A stretch of DNA of 64,000 bases, taken from Plesiomonas shigelloides (lineage in GTDB: Bacteria > Pseudomonadota > Gammaproteobacteria > Enterobacterales > CAMTGL01). The stretch is taken from assembly GCF_900087055.1 (NCBI RefSeq), contig NZ_LT575468.1:2483773-2547772 (forward strand), given 5' to 3'. The notes under the pieces are model-generated. The model had not been told where the DNA came from. It saw nothing but the letters and a program-made list of their open reading frames with translations, and did not search any database. Of this stretch, positions 1-8,650 are shown piece after piece (position 1 is the first letter of the stretch; every line of letters starts with the position of its first letter). The position numbers and the translations under genes are program-made.

Positions 1-417
1 CGGATAACTGGCCACGCTGTAATGCAATGCAGCCTGTAGCCAATGTTCACCGGCCTGCGCCTGATCGCCTGCATCCAGCGCTTTTTGCTGCCACTGCATG
101 GCCTGATTGGCCCATTCGTAAATCCAGTTACCACTGCGATAGCCAATCACGGTATCGAGCAAATGAGGCTGAGTGCGCTCTGCATCGCTAACCGCAATGC
201 GCGCCAGTGTGGCTTCTAAATCAATAGGATTGATACCGCGCCAAATCCATTGCGGACGGTTCAAGACCCGATACCAGCTAGGCTCAGTTCGACCATCTAA
301 AGAGGAGTTAATTTGTGGATTGGCAATACGCGGTTGGCGACGGGCTATCGTCGAGGTTTCCTGCTGATTAACCTGCGGCTTAAACAGACTTTGCGAGCGG
401 TTGATAGGTTCACTCAT
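1..417 (-). CDS. frsA: FrsA, fermentation/respiration switch esterase family protein (5' part only)
   Basis: The gene starts at ATG 417 and runs off the left edge, so only the first 139 codons are present. Segments such as PSWYRVLNRPQWIWRG, DAERTQPHLLDTVIGYR and GNWIYEWANQAMQWQQKA match the remembered E. coli FrsA (YafA) N-terminus nearly position for position. The family is an alpha/beta-hydrolase-like protein of about 415 residues, reported to bind the glucose-specific EIIA protein and to influence the choice between fermentation and respiration. The catalytic-like region lies outside the window. It sits downstream of gpt in the same direction, as in E. coli. An AGGAG sequence lies about 12 bases before the ATG. 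Confidence 0.9.
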   Translation of the reverse strand, partial: MSEPINRSQSLFKPQVNQQETSTIARRQPRIANPQINSSLDGRTEPSWYRVLNRPQWIWRGINPIDLEATLARIAVSDAERTQPHLLDTVIGYRSGNWIYEWANQAMQWQQKALDAGDQAQAGEHWLQAALHYSVASYP

Positions 418-474
418 TGACGTACAACACTCCTGTCATCCGATGATGTTGTCGAGTTTACGCCACAGCATAAG

Positions 475-502
475 AAAACGCCCCACAAGATGCGAGGCGT
501 TT
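475..502 (-). terminator. Probable intrinsic terminator after gpt
   Basis: On the minus strand, a stem AAACGCC/GGCGTTT encloses a 13-base loop and is followed by TTTT. It lies just past the gpt stop codon and before frsA, so it may separate the two genes or only reduce read-through. Confidence 0.5.
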
Positions 503-511
503 AGTCAATAT

Positions 512-973
512 TTAGTCACGTCCGGCAACTGGCGGGACAAAAGTGATACCCATATCCCACGGCTGTTCAATCCAAGTGTCTTGTGGAATATCAATCACAT
601 AGTCATCAACCAGTGGGCGACCGGCCGGCTTAGCGAACATTGTCACAAAGTGCGCTTTCGGATACATCTCGCGCAGCACCTTAGCGGTACCACCGGTATC
701 CACCAGATCGTCAACCAGCAGGAAGCCTTCGCCATCCCCTTCAGCACGCTTAAGCACCGTCAGGGCGCGCTGATGATCGTGGTCATAGCTAGAGATACAC
801 ACGGTATCTACATGACGAATGCCCAGTTCACGAGCCAGCAAGGCTGCCGGTACCAGACCACCGCGGCTAACCGCGATAATGCCTTTCCACTGCTCGGCTG
901 GCAGCAAACGGTGAGCCAATTTACGGGCGTGGATCTGCAGCATGTCCCAGCTGACGATATATTTTTCTGTCAT
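512..973 (-). CDS. gpt: Xanthine-guanine phosphoribosyltransferase
   Basis: This 153-residue purine salvage enzyme joins PRPP to guanine, xanthine or hypoxanthine to form GMP, XMP or IMP. E. coli Gpt has 152 residues. The PRPP-binding motif [12 protein letters not shown] is at residues 86-97, SRGG at 36-39 lies in the pyrophosphate loop region, and the C-terminal WIEQPW segment (134-139) belongs to the purine pocket. It is followed by frsA. A good -10 element and a PurR-like palindrome lie upstream, consistent with control by purine supply. That control is inferred. Confidence 0.96.
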   Translation of the reverse strand: MTEKYIVSWDMLQIHARKLAHRLLPAEQWKGIIAVSRGGLVPAALLARELGIRHVDTVCISSYDHDHQRALTVLKRAEGDGEGFLLVDDLVDTGGTAKVLREMYPKAHFVTMFAKPAGRPLVDDYVIDIPQDTWIEQPWDMGITFVPPVAGRD

Positions 974-1119
974 GGCGATAACCCCGATCGCAACCCGTAC
1001 TCAGCGGCATTGCGTTTCAATTTTGTTGGACGTAACACGTTATCAAGAATAAAAACGATTTCAGTAGAATGCCAGATAACCCGACAGCCTAGTGAAATCG
1101 GTCTTGGTATGCATGCAGT

Positions 1120-1133
1120 GGCAAACGTTTGCC
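1120..1133. promoter_or_regulatory. PurR-type operator upstream of gpt
   Basis: GGCAAACGTTTGCC is a perfect 14-bp palindrome containing the CAAACGTTTG core of PurR operators. It lies about 150 bp before the gpt start and about 30-45 bp downstream of the -10 element at 1172-1177, a position that would block transcription. PurR represses purine genes when hypoxanthine or guanine is abundant. No purR gene is in the window, so binding is inferred. Confidence 0.6.
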
Positions 1134-1171
1134 AATTTACCTAAAAAAGAGCCAAAAACTGTTGGGGCGCG

Positions 1172-1177
1172 ATTATA
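1172..1177 (-). promoter_or_regulatory. Probable -10 element of gpt
   Basis: The minus strand reads TATAAT, a perfect sigma-70 -10 hexamer. No convincing -35 is present; TGGTTT is the nearest candidate. Transcription would start near 1164 and pass through the PurR-like palindrome. Confidence 0.45.
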
Positions 1178-1293
1178 GAGACAACACCAGACAAAAACCA
1201 GTGATTCAGGCAGAGAATCTGCGATATATGCAATCTTTTGAAGGATTGTGCGGCCAACTGCTGCTTTTTACAGCACTGGTAAATTGCAGGCAA

Positions 1294-1321
1294 AAAAAAC
1301 CACCTTCGCTGGAAGGTGGTA
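1294..1321 (-). terminator. Intrinsic terminator ending the small transcript between gpt and pepD
   Basis: On the minus strand, ACCACCTTCCAGCGAAGGTGGT folds into an 8-9 bp stem followed by eight T residues. No annotated gene precedes it on that strand except the 32-codon ORF at 1429-1527, so it most likely ends that short transcript. Confidence 0.85.
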
Positions 1322-1428
1322 AAAATACCTAGGAATCAGGTGTGGGCCATCATAATTCACTGATAGACCAATAGGGATGAACAAAATCGTTCAATGTTGC
1401 CATCATTACCGGGCAGTGAAACCGGTAA

Positions 1429-1527
1429 TCAGAAAATTCGGTAGCCGAACTCGCGTGGATAAACAAACTGTTGTCCGGTATAGACACCACGACGGTTCCA
1501 GAACAAATCGCAATAAATACCTTGCAT
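1429..1527 (-). CDS. Putative 32-residue small protein
   Basis: ATG 1527 is preceded by a strong Shine-Dalgarno (GAGGTGA, six bases before ATG). It opens a 32-codon frame ending FVYPREFGYRIF, rich in aromatic residues and Arg. It has its own promoter-like elements (1676-1703), a CRP-type site (1709-1724), and an intrinsic terminator at about 1300. I do not recognise the peptide. The arrangement is that of a short mRNA or a dual-function small RNA. After the stop codon the RNA can form a second hairpin (ATTACCGG/CCGGTAAT, about 1406-1430). A pure leader peptide is less likely because a terminator rather than a gene follows. Confidence 0.5.
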   Translation of the reverse strand: MQGIYCDLFWNRRGVYTGQQFVYPREFGYRIF

Positions 1528-1572
1528 AAATCACCTCATTAACAAGTGTTACTAAAGACCAATGCGGCGCCT

Positions 1573-1608
1573 TTAACTTGTTCTCAGTTCCTTGGAGGCG
1601 TGAGACAC
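1573..1608 (-). CDS. Possible 11-codon upstream peptide in the same small transcript
   Basis: GTG 1608 opens V-S-H-A-S-K-E-L-R-T-S-stop. An AAGGA sequence is eight bases upstream, inside the loop and 3' arm of a perfect hairpin (GCTTAA-GGA-TTAAGC, 1611-1625) that could hide the ribosome site. It lies about 45 bases before the 32-codon ORF. It may be a regulatory uORF or chance. Confidence 0.25.
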   Translation of the reverse strand: MSHASKELRTS

Positions 1609-1675
1609 GGGCTTAATCCTTAAGCTTTCTAAAGTTGCGTTGCATGTTGTTGTGTTGCTTTTCTCAACGCTCAAA

Positions 1676-1703
1676 ATAATACCACTTCGGAATTTAATTA
1701 CAA
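1676..1703 (-). promoter_or_regulatory. Sigma-70 promoter of the small transcript
   Basis: The minus strand carries TTGTAA (1703-1698), a 16-bp spacer and TATTAT (1681-1676), predicting a start near 1669. The RNA to the terminator at about 1300 would be roughly 375 nt. Confidence 0.55.
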
Positions 1704-1708
1704 GAAAA

Positions 1709-1724
1709 AGTGATATGAATCACG
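1709..1724. promoter_or_regulatory. CRP-type binding site
   Basis: AGTGATATGAATCACG keeps the GTGA-N6-TCAC core of the CRP consensus. It is centred about 47 bp before the predicted start of the leftward small transcript. It also lies 368 bp before pepD, so it could serve either unit. Confidence 0.5.
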
Positions 1725-2091
1725 CAAAAACCTTTCAGCACTAAAATACCCCTTCATTCTTGATCTAAAAATTACAGATAGAGCGCAACAATTCAGCGTT
1801 TGCAACTCATTGTCTTATCAGTGAAATGGCATGTGCCGCGTGGGTCACCTCTTTTACGGCCTGTCATGTGGGTAAAATCTATCGCAGAAAACGGCAGATC
1901 ATTTTTTGCTTCTGCAACGGCAGTGGTATGCTGTGACTCATAAACCTGCATTTGCCAAATAACACGCTGTTTTATTTGACAACGTAGTTATAAATAGCGC
2001 AGGGTTGATTCCACTATTACTGACAATACGGGGCCACACAGCAGTATCCCTTCATTGCTGTTTTGTCAGGCACCCGAAAGGAGTTCACGCC
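1725..2091 (+). other. pepD upstream region
   Basis: This gene-free stretch of 367 bp is AT-rich near 1730-1800. It must hold the pepD promoter, but no hexamer pair stands out clearly. AAAGGAG at 2077-2083 is the pepD ribosome-binding site. Confidence 0.4.
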
Positions 2092-3552
2092 GTGTCTCAA
2101 TTGGGCCATCTGTCACCACAACCTTTGTGGCAATTTTTCGAAAAGATCTGCTCTATTCCACACCCATCGCATCACGAAGAAGCGCTGGCACACTACATTG
2201 TGGAGTGGGCGCGTAGCCAAAATCTGCACGTTGAGCGTGATCAGGTCGGCAACATTCTGATCCGTAAGCCAGCAACGCCAGGCATGGAAAACCGTAAACC
2301 GGTGGTGCTGCAAGCACATTTGGACATGGTGCCGCAAAAGAACAACGACACTGAGCATGACTTCACCCGTGATCCGATCCGTCCTTATATTGATGGTGAG
2401 TGGGTTAAAGCCCAAGGCACTACACTGGGCGCGGACAACGGTATCGGTATGGCTTCTGCGCTGGCGGTGGTCGCATCGTCTGATCTGGAGCACGGCCCAC
2501 TGGAAGTACTGCTGACGATCGATGAAGAAAGCGGAATGACCGGTGCATTTGGTCTGCAACCAAACTGGCTGCAAGGCGAAATCCTGATCAACACCGACTC
2601 GGAAGAAGAAGGTGAGATTTACATGGGTTGCGCCGGTGGTATCGATGCCACTTTGACCCTGCCAGTGAGCCGCGAAGCAACACCTGCTGACATGCACGCC
2701 TTCACCCTGACCGTAAAAGGTCTGAAAGGCGGCCACTCCGGCGGTGATATCCACCTGTATCTGGGCAACGCTAACAAGATGCTGGGCCGTTTCCTGTTCG
2801 GTCACGCTGAAGAGCTGGGTCTGCGTCTGTCTGACATTCACGGTGGTACCCTGCGTAACGCAATTCCTCGTGAAGGTGCTGCGACCTTTGTGCTGCCACA
2901 AGACAACGTAGAGCGTCTGCAAGCACTGGTAAGCAAGTTCACTGAAATTCAGAAAAACGAGCTGGGCGCGATCGAGCCAAACCTGACTATCCTGCTGGAT
3001 AACGCCGCGCAACCGGCTCAAGTTTTCGCCCACGATGCACAGCAACGTCTGCTGGCGCTGCTGCACAGCTGCCCTAACGGCGTAATGCGCATGAGCGATG
3101 CCGTGCCGGGCGTGGTGGAAACCTCGTTGAACGTCGGTGTTGTTACTACCTCTGACAGCGAAGTGAAAATTGTCTGCCTGATCCGTTCTCTGATCGACAG
3201 CGGCCGTTGTGGCGTGCAAAACATGCTCAAAGCGCTGGCTCAATTGGCGGGCGCAAACGCTGAGTTCACCGGCGGCTACCCAGGCTGGAAACCAGACAAC
3301 AGCTCACCAATCATGCAAGTGGTGCGTGAAACCTACCAAGACATGTTCGGCAAAACCCCGAACATCATGGTGATCCACGCCGGTCTGGAGTGTGGCCTGT
3401 TTAAAGAGCCATACCCACAGATGGACATGGTGTCTGTCGGCCCAACCATTCGTGGCCCACACTCACCAGATGAGCGCGTACACATTGCTAGCGTCGATAA
3501 ATACTGGCAATTGCTGACCATGCTGCTGAAAAACATTCCTGCGCGTGGTTAA
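2092..3552 (+). CDS. pepD: Aminoacyl-histidine dipeptidase (peptidase D)
   Basis: This is a cytosolic M20-family zinc dipeptidase that cleaves Xaa-His dipeptides such as carnosine. GTG 2092 is the chosen start because AAAGGAG lies eight bases upstream and the protein then begins SQLGHLSPQPLWQFFEKIC, as in E. coli PepD. The resulting 486 residues match the family's 485. An upstream in-frame extension from 2005 has no ribosome site. Visible metal-site elements are AHLD (H76, D78), GADNG (D115), DEE (144-146) and D169, with a C-terminal HAGLECG motif. A bidirectional-looking terminator follows. Confidence 0.96.
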   Translation: MSQLGHLSPQPLWQFFEKICSIPHPSHHEEALAHYIVEWARSQNLHVERDQVGNILIRKPATPGMENRKPVVLQAHLDMVPQKNNDTEHDFTRDPIRPYIDGEWVKAQGTTLGADNGIGMASALAVVASSDLEHGPLEVLLTIDEESGMTGAFGLQPNWLQGEILINTDSEEEGEIYMGCAGGIDATLTLPVSREATPADMHAFTLTVKGLKGGHSGGDIHLYLGNANKMLGRFLFGHAEELGLRLSDIHGGTLRNAIPREGAATFVLPQDNVERLQALVSKFTEIQKNELGAIEPNLTILLDNAAQPAQVFAHDAQQRLLALLHSCPNGVMRMSDAVPGVVETSLNVGVVTTSDSEVKIVCLIRSLIDSGRCGVQNMLKALAQLAGANAEFTGGYPGWKPDNSSPIMQVVRETYQDMFGKTPNIMVIHAGLECGLFKEPYPQMDMVSVGPTIRGPHSPDERVHIASVDKYWQLLTMLLKNIPARG

Positions 3553-3587
3553 TCGCCGGTAAGCCTATCTGGCCGATTATCCATGAC

Positions 3588-3619
3588 AAAAGGGTTGTCC
3601 ATAGGGACAACCCTTTTTT
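3588..3619 (+). terminator. Intrinsic terminator after pepD
   Basis: The stem AAAAGGGTTGTCC/GGGACAACCCTTTTTT has a 3-base loop. It ends pepD and, with A residues on its left side, could also stop dinB transcription from the other direction. Confidence 0.88.
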
Positions 3620-3664
3620 ATGCCGCTAATTTATTTCGCGAAGTACGTGATGCGCAGTCTGCCA

Positions 3665-4720
3665 CTAGCTCCACGGCAAAGCCAATTGCCGAATCAATTG
3701 TGGGTCAAGCAAGGTTACATGTAAGCCGACTAAACGCACCCCACGCCCTTCGCAGCGCTGCCAAACCGACTCGGCCAGTTGCAACAAATCATCGAGGCAC
3801 AATACCGGATAGACATGCTCTTGGGTGGTGAGCTGAAAATCGGAAAACTTAAGCTTCACCCCTTGCCGCGCAATCGCCAAAGACGGACTCACCCGCTGCA
3901 AGCGACGCTCTAATTCGGGATACAACTCCGTCACCAACCGGCGGCACTCATCGAGCGAGTTAATATCTTCGGCTAAGGTGCGCTCTACCCCAACCGATTT
4001 GCGCTGCCGATCAGGGTTAACTTCCCGCTCATCAATCCCCTGACTGCGTTGCCACAGCATATGGCCTTGCTTGCCAAACTTGTCGGCTAACGTTTTCAGC
4101 TCCACACGATGAACATCGGCGCAAGTATACAGACCCATATCAGCCAGTTTTTGCGCCGAGACTTTGCCAATACCGGGGATTTTATTGAGCGGCAATGCGG
4201 CGACAAAATCCGGCATTTGCTCTGGGCGAATCACATACAGCCCATCGGGCTTATTCATGTCGGAGGCGATTTTGGCCAAAAACTTTACCGGCGCAACACC
4301 CGCGGAAGCTGTGAGTTGTAACTCTTCGCGGATAGCACGCCGGATATCCTCGGCAATCCAGGTCGCCGAGCCGTGGAATAAGCTGCACTCGGTGACATCT
4401 AAATAGGCTTCATCCAATGACAGAGGTTCAATACGCGGGGTATAGCGGCGGAAAATGGCATGTAGCTGTTGTGAAACCCGTTTGTACACATCCATCCGCC
4501 CAGGTAATAGCGTCAGATGCGGACACAGCTTAAAGGCTTGCGCGGTAGGCATGGCACTGTGCACACCAAAACGGCGCGCCACATAATTACAGGTGCTGAT
4601 CACCCCGCGCCGCTCACTTCGCCCGCCGATAGCCAACGGTACATGGCGCAATTTGGGGTTGTCGCGCATTTCGACTGCTGCATAAAAGCAGTCCATATCA
4701 ATATGAATAATCTTCCGCAT
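3665..4720 (-). CDS. dinB: DNA polymerase IV
   Basis: This 351-residue Y-family translesion polymerase has the same length as E. coli DinB. Catalytic acidic residues are D8 (HIDMD) and D103/E104 (SLDEAYLD). The steric-gate position is Tyr13, where E. coli has Phe13. Little-finger and clamp-binding parts are present, ending QLALPW, a variant of the C-terminal beta-clamp peptide. A LexA box ends 15 bp before the start codon, so SOS control is expected. It is a stand-alone gene. The downstream neighbour pepD converges on it, and upstream the nqr operon ends with its own terminator. Confidence 0.97.
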   Translation of the reverse strand: MRKIIHIDMDCFYAAVEMRDNPKLRHVPLAIGGRSERRGVISTCNYVARRFGVHSAMPTAQAFKLCPHLTLLPGRMDVYKRVSQQLHAIFRRYTPRIEPLSLDEAYLDVTECSLFHGSATWIAEDIRRAIREELQLTASAGVAPVKFLAKIASDMNKPDGLYVIRPEQMPDFVAALPLNKIPGIGKVSAQKLADMGLYTCADVHRVELKTLADKFGKQGHMLWQRSQGIDEREVNPDRQRKSVGVERTLAEDINSLDECRRLVTELYPELERRLQRVSPSLAIARQGVKLKFSDFQLTTQEHVYPVLCLDDLLQLAESVWQRCEGRGVRLVGLHVTLLDPQLIRQLALPWS

Positions 4721-4735
4721 ACCCGCCTCGCATCA

Positions 4736-4751
4736 CTGTATAAATATACAT
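4736..4751. promoter_or_regulatory. LexA (SOS) box of dinB
   Basis: CTGTATAAATATACAT matches the LexA consensus CTGT-N8-ACAG with an AT-rich centre; only the last base differs. Its position just before dinB is where SOS operators of this gene are found. Confidence 0.8.
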
Positions 4752-4784
4752 GCAGTGATAGCTGAATGACAATCCAGCAGGCAG

Positions 4785-4810
4785 AAAAAAGCCCCTGTCG
4801 TGACAGGGGC
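4785..4810 (-). terminator. Intrinsic terminator of the nqr operon
   Basis: The minus strand reads GCCCCTGTC-AC-GACAGGGGC followed by TTTTTT, about 90 bp past the nqrM stop codon. This separates nqr from dinB. Confidence 0.88.
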
Positions 4811-4897
4811 CAATATCAGTACCATCGAGCATCACTCCCGCGTTTACGCGCAGTTCACACAACGCGGGTGAGAGCAGGCAAATAGTGCGAGCAAGCA

Positions 4898-5119
4898 TCA
4901 GATGATGCGATTTTCCTGCAGCTTGGCCAAACGGGCCTCTTCCGCCATTTTAGCTTTACGCTTATCGCACGGCTCAGGGCAGTTACAGACCTTTTCCAGA
5001 CCTAAGCTGGCAATTCCGCCACAGCTGCCATGAATGCTTTTCTTCTGCACAATATAGCCAATTGCCATACCGGCAATGACCAACACAAATACCGCAAACG
5101 TAGCAATAAATACGGTCAT
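4898..5119 (-). CDS. nqrM: Na+-NQR maturation protein NqrM
   Basis: This 73-residue protein has one N-terminal membrane helix (residues 2-24) and four Cys residues: C33 in SCGG, then C45, C47 and C51 in CNCPEPC. The family (formerly DUF539) is needed to assemble functional Na+-NQR, probably by delivering iron for the NqrD/NqrE cluster. It is the last gene of the nqr operon, nine bases after apbE, the usual order in Vibrio. Confidence 0.93.
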   Translation of the reverse strand: MTVFIATFAVFVLVIAGMAIGYIVQKKSIHGSCGGIASLGLEKVCNCPEPCDKRKAKMAEEARLAKLQENRII

Positions 5120-5128
5120 CGAAGCTCC

Positions 5129-6163
5129 TTACGGTTGCTTTTGCAGATAGGGTTTAAACGCCTCGGTGGCCACTTCTTTGAAGCCATCGGCAGTTTTGAT
5201 GATCATAAAAGCCGCAATGTTGTGAGCGTTAGCCACTTTGAGCGCTTCTTCCTCGCCCAAGACATTCAGACCGGTCGACAGACCATCAGCTTCCATACAC
5301 GTTGGTGCCAGCACGGTGATAGACACCATCTTGTGCTGAATCGGCTCGCCAGTGCGCGGGTCAATGGTGTGCGAATAACGCTTCCCATCTTGCTCGAAAT
5401 AATTGCGGTAATCGCCAGAGGTGGCAATCGCCATATTTCCCGGCGCGATAATTTCCTGCGCGGTTTGGTCTACACCCGCAACCGGCTTTTCAATGGCGAT
5501 ACGCCACGGGTTGCCCTGCGCGTTATGACCGTGCAGACGCACTTCGCCGCCAATCTCCACCATGTAGTTTTGGATCCCAAGCGACGCTAAATACTCGGCC
5601 ACCTGATCGACACCAAACCCTTTGGCAATCGATGACAAATCGACATACAGCTCAGGGATCGCTTTCACCAACGCATCGCCCTGTACCGACAAATGACGGA
5701 TACCGACGCGCGCTTTGCGCTCCGCCAGCGCTTCAGGTGTTGGCACTTTGTCTGGGCGACCTTCTGGACCAAAGCCCCACAGGTTCACCAGCGGCCCTAC
5801 TGTCACATCCAGTGCACCGTGTGTCACTTGATTGATGCGCAGTGCTTCACGCACCACTTTGGCAGTATCGGCCGACACGGCAAATGGCGTGTTAACGGCG
5901 GTACTGCTGTTAAAACGGCTCAGCTCGGATTTCGGTCGATAGGTCGACATCTGGTCATTGACCAATTCAAGACGCTTATCGATTTCGGTTTTCACCTGCT
6001 CCGGCGCTGGCAAATTATCTTGGTTAATGTACTTGATGGAGTAATAGGTCCCCATCGTTTGGCCTTGCAGGGCAATCTGTTCGTTTGACGAACTGTCATT
6101 ACACCCACTTAGAAAAAAGGCCAGCCCGACCAGGGCTAGCCATTGCTTAGTTTTTACAAACAT
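5129..6163 (-). CDS. apbE: FAD:protein FMN transferase ApbE (lipoprotein)
   Basis: ApbE attaches FMN covalently to Thr in SGAT motifs of NqrB and NqrC, and both targets are in this operon. I place the start at ATG 6163 (MFVKTKQW). A TTG four codons earlier has no room for a ribosome site. The resulting 344 residues begin with a lipoprotein signal ending LSGC (Cys21). Characteristic blocks include GQTMGTYYSIKY, a central VDLSSIAKGFGVD and SHTIDPRTGEP. It begins 8 bp after the nqrF stop, indicating co-transcription. Confidence 0.95.
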   Translation of the reverse strand: MFVKTKQWLALVGLAFFLSGCNDSSSNEQIALQGQTMGTYYSIKYINQDNLPAPEQVKTEIDKRLELVNDQMSTYRPKSELSRFNSSTAVNTPFAVSADTAKVVREALRINQVTHGALDVTVGPLVNLWGFGPEGRPDKVPTPEALAERKARVGIRHLSVQGDALVKAIPELYVDLSSIAKGFGVDQVAEYLASLGIQNYMVEIGGEVRLHGHNAQGNPWRIAIEKPVAGVDQTAQEIIAPGNMAIATSGDYRNYFEQDGKRYSHTIDPRTGEPIQHKMVSITVLAPTCMEADGLSTGLNVLGEEEALKVANAHNIAAFMIIKTADGFKEVATEAFKPYLQKQP

Positions 6164-6171
6164 GCGGGATA

Positions 6172-7395
6172 TCAACCACCAAAGTCATCCAGCAGAATGT
6201 TTTCATCTTCAACGCCCAGATCTTTGAGCATCTTAATGACCGCGGCGTTCATCATTGGAGGACCACACATGTAGAATTCGCAGTCTTCCGGCGCCTCGTG
6301 ATCACGCAGATAGTTCTCGTAAATCACGTTGTGGATGAAGCCGGTGTAACCGGTCCAGTTGTCTTCCGGTAACGGATCAGACAACGCCACATTCCACGTA
6401 AAGTTCGGGTTCTCAGCTGCCAGCATATCGAAATCTTCTACATAGAACATTTCGCGCTTAGAACGAGCACCATACCAGAAGCTCATCTTACGCTTGGAGT
6501 GCAGACGCTTCAACTGGTCGAAAATGTGGGAACGCATTGGCGCCATACCCGCACCACCACCGATGAACACCATTTCGTTGTCGGTGTCTTTGGCGAAGAA
6601 CTCACCAAATGGACCAGAAATGGTCACCTTGTCACCCTTCTTCAGAGACCAGATGAAAGAAGACATCTGACCTGGAGGGGCATCTGGGTTGCTTGGTGGC
6701 GGCGTAGCGATACGCACGTTCAGCATAATGATGCTCTTCTCTTCCGGATAGCTCGCCATGGAGTATGCACGGATGATTGGCTCATTAACCACTGACTCAT
6801 AACGGAACAGGTTGTACTTGTCCCAATCTTCACGATATTCCTCAGGAACATCGAAGTCAGAGTATTTAATGTGGTGCGCTGGCGCTTCGATCTGGATATA
6901 ACCACCGGCACGGAATGGCACTTCTTCGCCTTCCGGAATAGCCAGTACCAGCTCTTTGATGAAGGTGGCAACGTTATCGTTAGAGATAACTTCACATTCC
7001 CACTTCTTCACGCCGAAGATCTCTTCTGGCAGCTCGATCTTCATGTTTTCTTTCACGTTCACCTGGCAAGCCAGACGGCAACCTTCTGCCGCTTCGCGCT
7101 TGGTGATGTGAGACAGTTCGGTCGGCAGTACATCACCGCCGCCTTCCAGCACTTTGGCATGGCACTGACCACAAGAGCCACCGCCACCACAGGCTGAAGA
7201 AACGAAAATCCCGTTGGCTGCCAAAGCACCCAGCAGCTTACCGCCAGCCTGAGTCGTGATGGTCAGGTTAGGATCGCCGTTGATTTCAATCGTAATGTCA
7301 CCGGAACTTACCAGCTTGGATTTGGCAAACAGAATTACCAAAACCAATGCCAGCAGGATCAGGGTGAACATTACTACGCCAAGAATAATTTCCAT
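6172..7395 (-). CDS. nqrF: Na+-translocating NADH:quinone reductase subunit F
   Basis: NqrF is the NADH-oxidising subunit of the sodium pump, with 407 residues. An N-terminal membrane helix (3-23) precedes a ferredoxin-like [2Fe-2S] domain with ligands C69, C75, C78 and C110. A ferredoxin-reductase module follows with the FAD motif RAYSMAS and an NADH region including [11 protein letters not shown]. Electrons pass from NADH through FAD and 2Fe-2S towards NqrD/E. It is the sixth gene in the operon, 22 bp after nqrE. Confidence 0.98.
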   Translation of the reverse strand: MEIILGVVMFTLILLALVLVILFAKSKLVSSGDITIEINGDPNLTITTQAGGKLLGALAANGIFVSSACGGGGSCGQCHAKVLEGGGDVLPTELSHITKREAAEGCRLACQVNVKENMKIELPEEIFGVKKWECEVISNDNVATFIKELVLAIPEGEEVPFRAGGYIQIEAPAHHIKYSDFDVPEEYREDWDKYNLFRYESVVNEPIIRAYSMASYPEEKSIIMLNVRIATPPPSNPDAPPGQMSSFIWSLKKGDKVTISGPFGEFFAKDTDNEMVFIGGGAGMAPMRSHIFDQLKRLHSKRKMSFWYGARSKREMFYVEDFDMLAAENPNFTWNVALSDPLPEDNWTGYTGFIHNVIYENYLRDHEAPEDCEFYMCGPPMMNAAVIKMLKDLGVEDENILLDDFGG

Positions 7396-7417
7396 TGAAT
7401 GTTCCTATACGCCCTGA

Positions 7418-8014
7418 TTACAACTGGATACCGGAGAAGGACATGAAGCCCAGCGCCATCAGACCTACAGTGATAAAGGTAATACCCAGACCACGCAGAC
7501 CTTTCGGCACGTCGGAATACTTCATCTTCTCACGCAGACCGGCCAGAGCCACAATAGCCAGCATCCAACCGATACCGGAGCCGATACCGTATACGATGGA
7601 TTCGCTGAAGTTGTAGTCACGCTGCACCATGAAAGATACGCCACCGAAGATCGCACAGTTTACGGTGATCAGCGGCAGGAAGATGCCCAGCGCGTTGTAC
7701 AGTGGTGGGAAGAACTTATCCAGCACCATTTCCAAGATCTGTACCAGAGCTGCGATTACACCGATAAAGGTGATGAAGCTCAGGAAGCTCAGATCAACGC
7801 CAGCAACCAGTGCGCCGTCTTTCAGGATCAGGTTGAACACCAGGTTGTTAACTGGAACAGCAATACCCAGAACGACGGTTACTGCGATACCCAGACCAAA
7901 CGAGGTCGCCACTTTCTTGGACACTGCCAGGAAAGTACACATCCCCAGGAAGAAGCCCAGCGCCATATTTTCAATGAAAATAGAGCGGACAAACAGACTG
8001 ATATAATGTTCCAT
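7418..8014 (-). CDS. nqrE: Na+-NQR subunit E
   Basis: This 198-residue integral membrane protein has six predicted helices. It pairs with NqrD to bind the intramembrane [2Fe-2S] cluster. The two expected ligands, C26 (GMCTF) and C120 (TVNCA), are at the same positions as in Vibrio NqrE. It starts 6 bp after nqrD. Confidence 0.98.
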   Translation of the reverse strand: MEHYISLFVRSIFIENMALGFFLGMCTFLAVSKKVATSFGLGIAVTVVLGIAVPVNNLVFNLILKDGALVAGVDLSFLSFITFIGVIAALVQILEMVLDKFFPPLYNALGIFLPLITVNCAIFGGVSFMVQRDYNFSESIVYGIGSGIGWMLAIVALAGLREKMKYSDVPKGLRGLGITFITVGLMALGFMSFSGIQL

Positions 8015-8020
8015 CTGCCG

Positions 8021-8650
8021 TTAATCCTTCTCGTTTTGTTCAGGCTTGTAAGTACGGATAGCCCAAATCAGACCACCAATGATAAAGAATGCGCTTGGTG
8101 CCAGCAGGAACAGACCGTTGCTCTGATACCAGCCACCATCCTGTACCAGAGGCAGAATGGACACGCCGAACAGTTTGCCGGAGCCGATCAGTTCACGCAG
8201 GAACGCAACGGCCAGCAGGATCGCACCGTAGCCCAGACCGTTACCGATACCGTCCAAGAAGCTCTCTTTTGGAGGCGACTTCATGGCATAGGCCTCCGCA
8301 CGGCCCATTACGATACAGTTGGTGATGATCAAACCCACGAATACCGACAGCTGCTTGGAGATCTCATAGGCATACGCCTTCAGCACCTGGTCTACCACGA
8401 TTACCAGCGAGGCGATGATCGCCATCTGCACGATAATACGTACACTGTTCGGAATATGGTTACGAATCAGTGAGATAAACAAGTTGGAGAACGCGGTTAC
8501 CACAGTTACCGCCAGCGTCATTACAAACGCGGTTTCCATCTTGGTGGTCACGGCCAGTGCCGAACAGATACCCAGAATCTGCAGTGCAATCGGGTTGTTA
8601 TCCAGTACCGGGCCGACCAACAGTTTTTTCATTTCTTTACGATCAACCAT
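8021..8650 (-). CDS. nqrD: Na+-NQR subunit D
   Basis: This is a 209-residue six-helix membrane subunit homologous to NqrE. Cluster ligands C29 (GICSA) and C112 (ITNCI) are present. Its start codon overlaps the end of nqrC by 8 bp, suggesting translational coupling. Confidence 0.98.
   Translation of the reverse strand: MVDRKEMKKLLVGPVLDNNPIALQILGICSALAVTTKMETAFVMTLAVTVVTAFSNLFISLIRNHIPNSVRIIVQMAIIASLVIVVDQVLKAYAYEISKQLSVFVGLIITNCIVMGRAEAYAMKSPPKESFLDGIGNGLGYGAILLAVAFLRELIGSGKLFGVSILPLVQDGGWYQSNGLFLLAPSAFFIIGGLIWAIRTYKPEQNEKD

Noticed and set aside
2113-3243. 376-codon minus-strand frame opposite pepD
   Set aside because: It is antisense to a clear PepD and has no recognisable motif or ribosome site.
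4698-4898. 66-codon minus-strand frame between nqrM and dinB
   Set aside because: It overlaps the dinB start, the LexA box and the nqr terminator and shows no family similarity or ribosome site.
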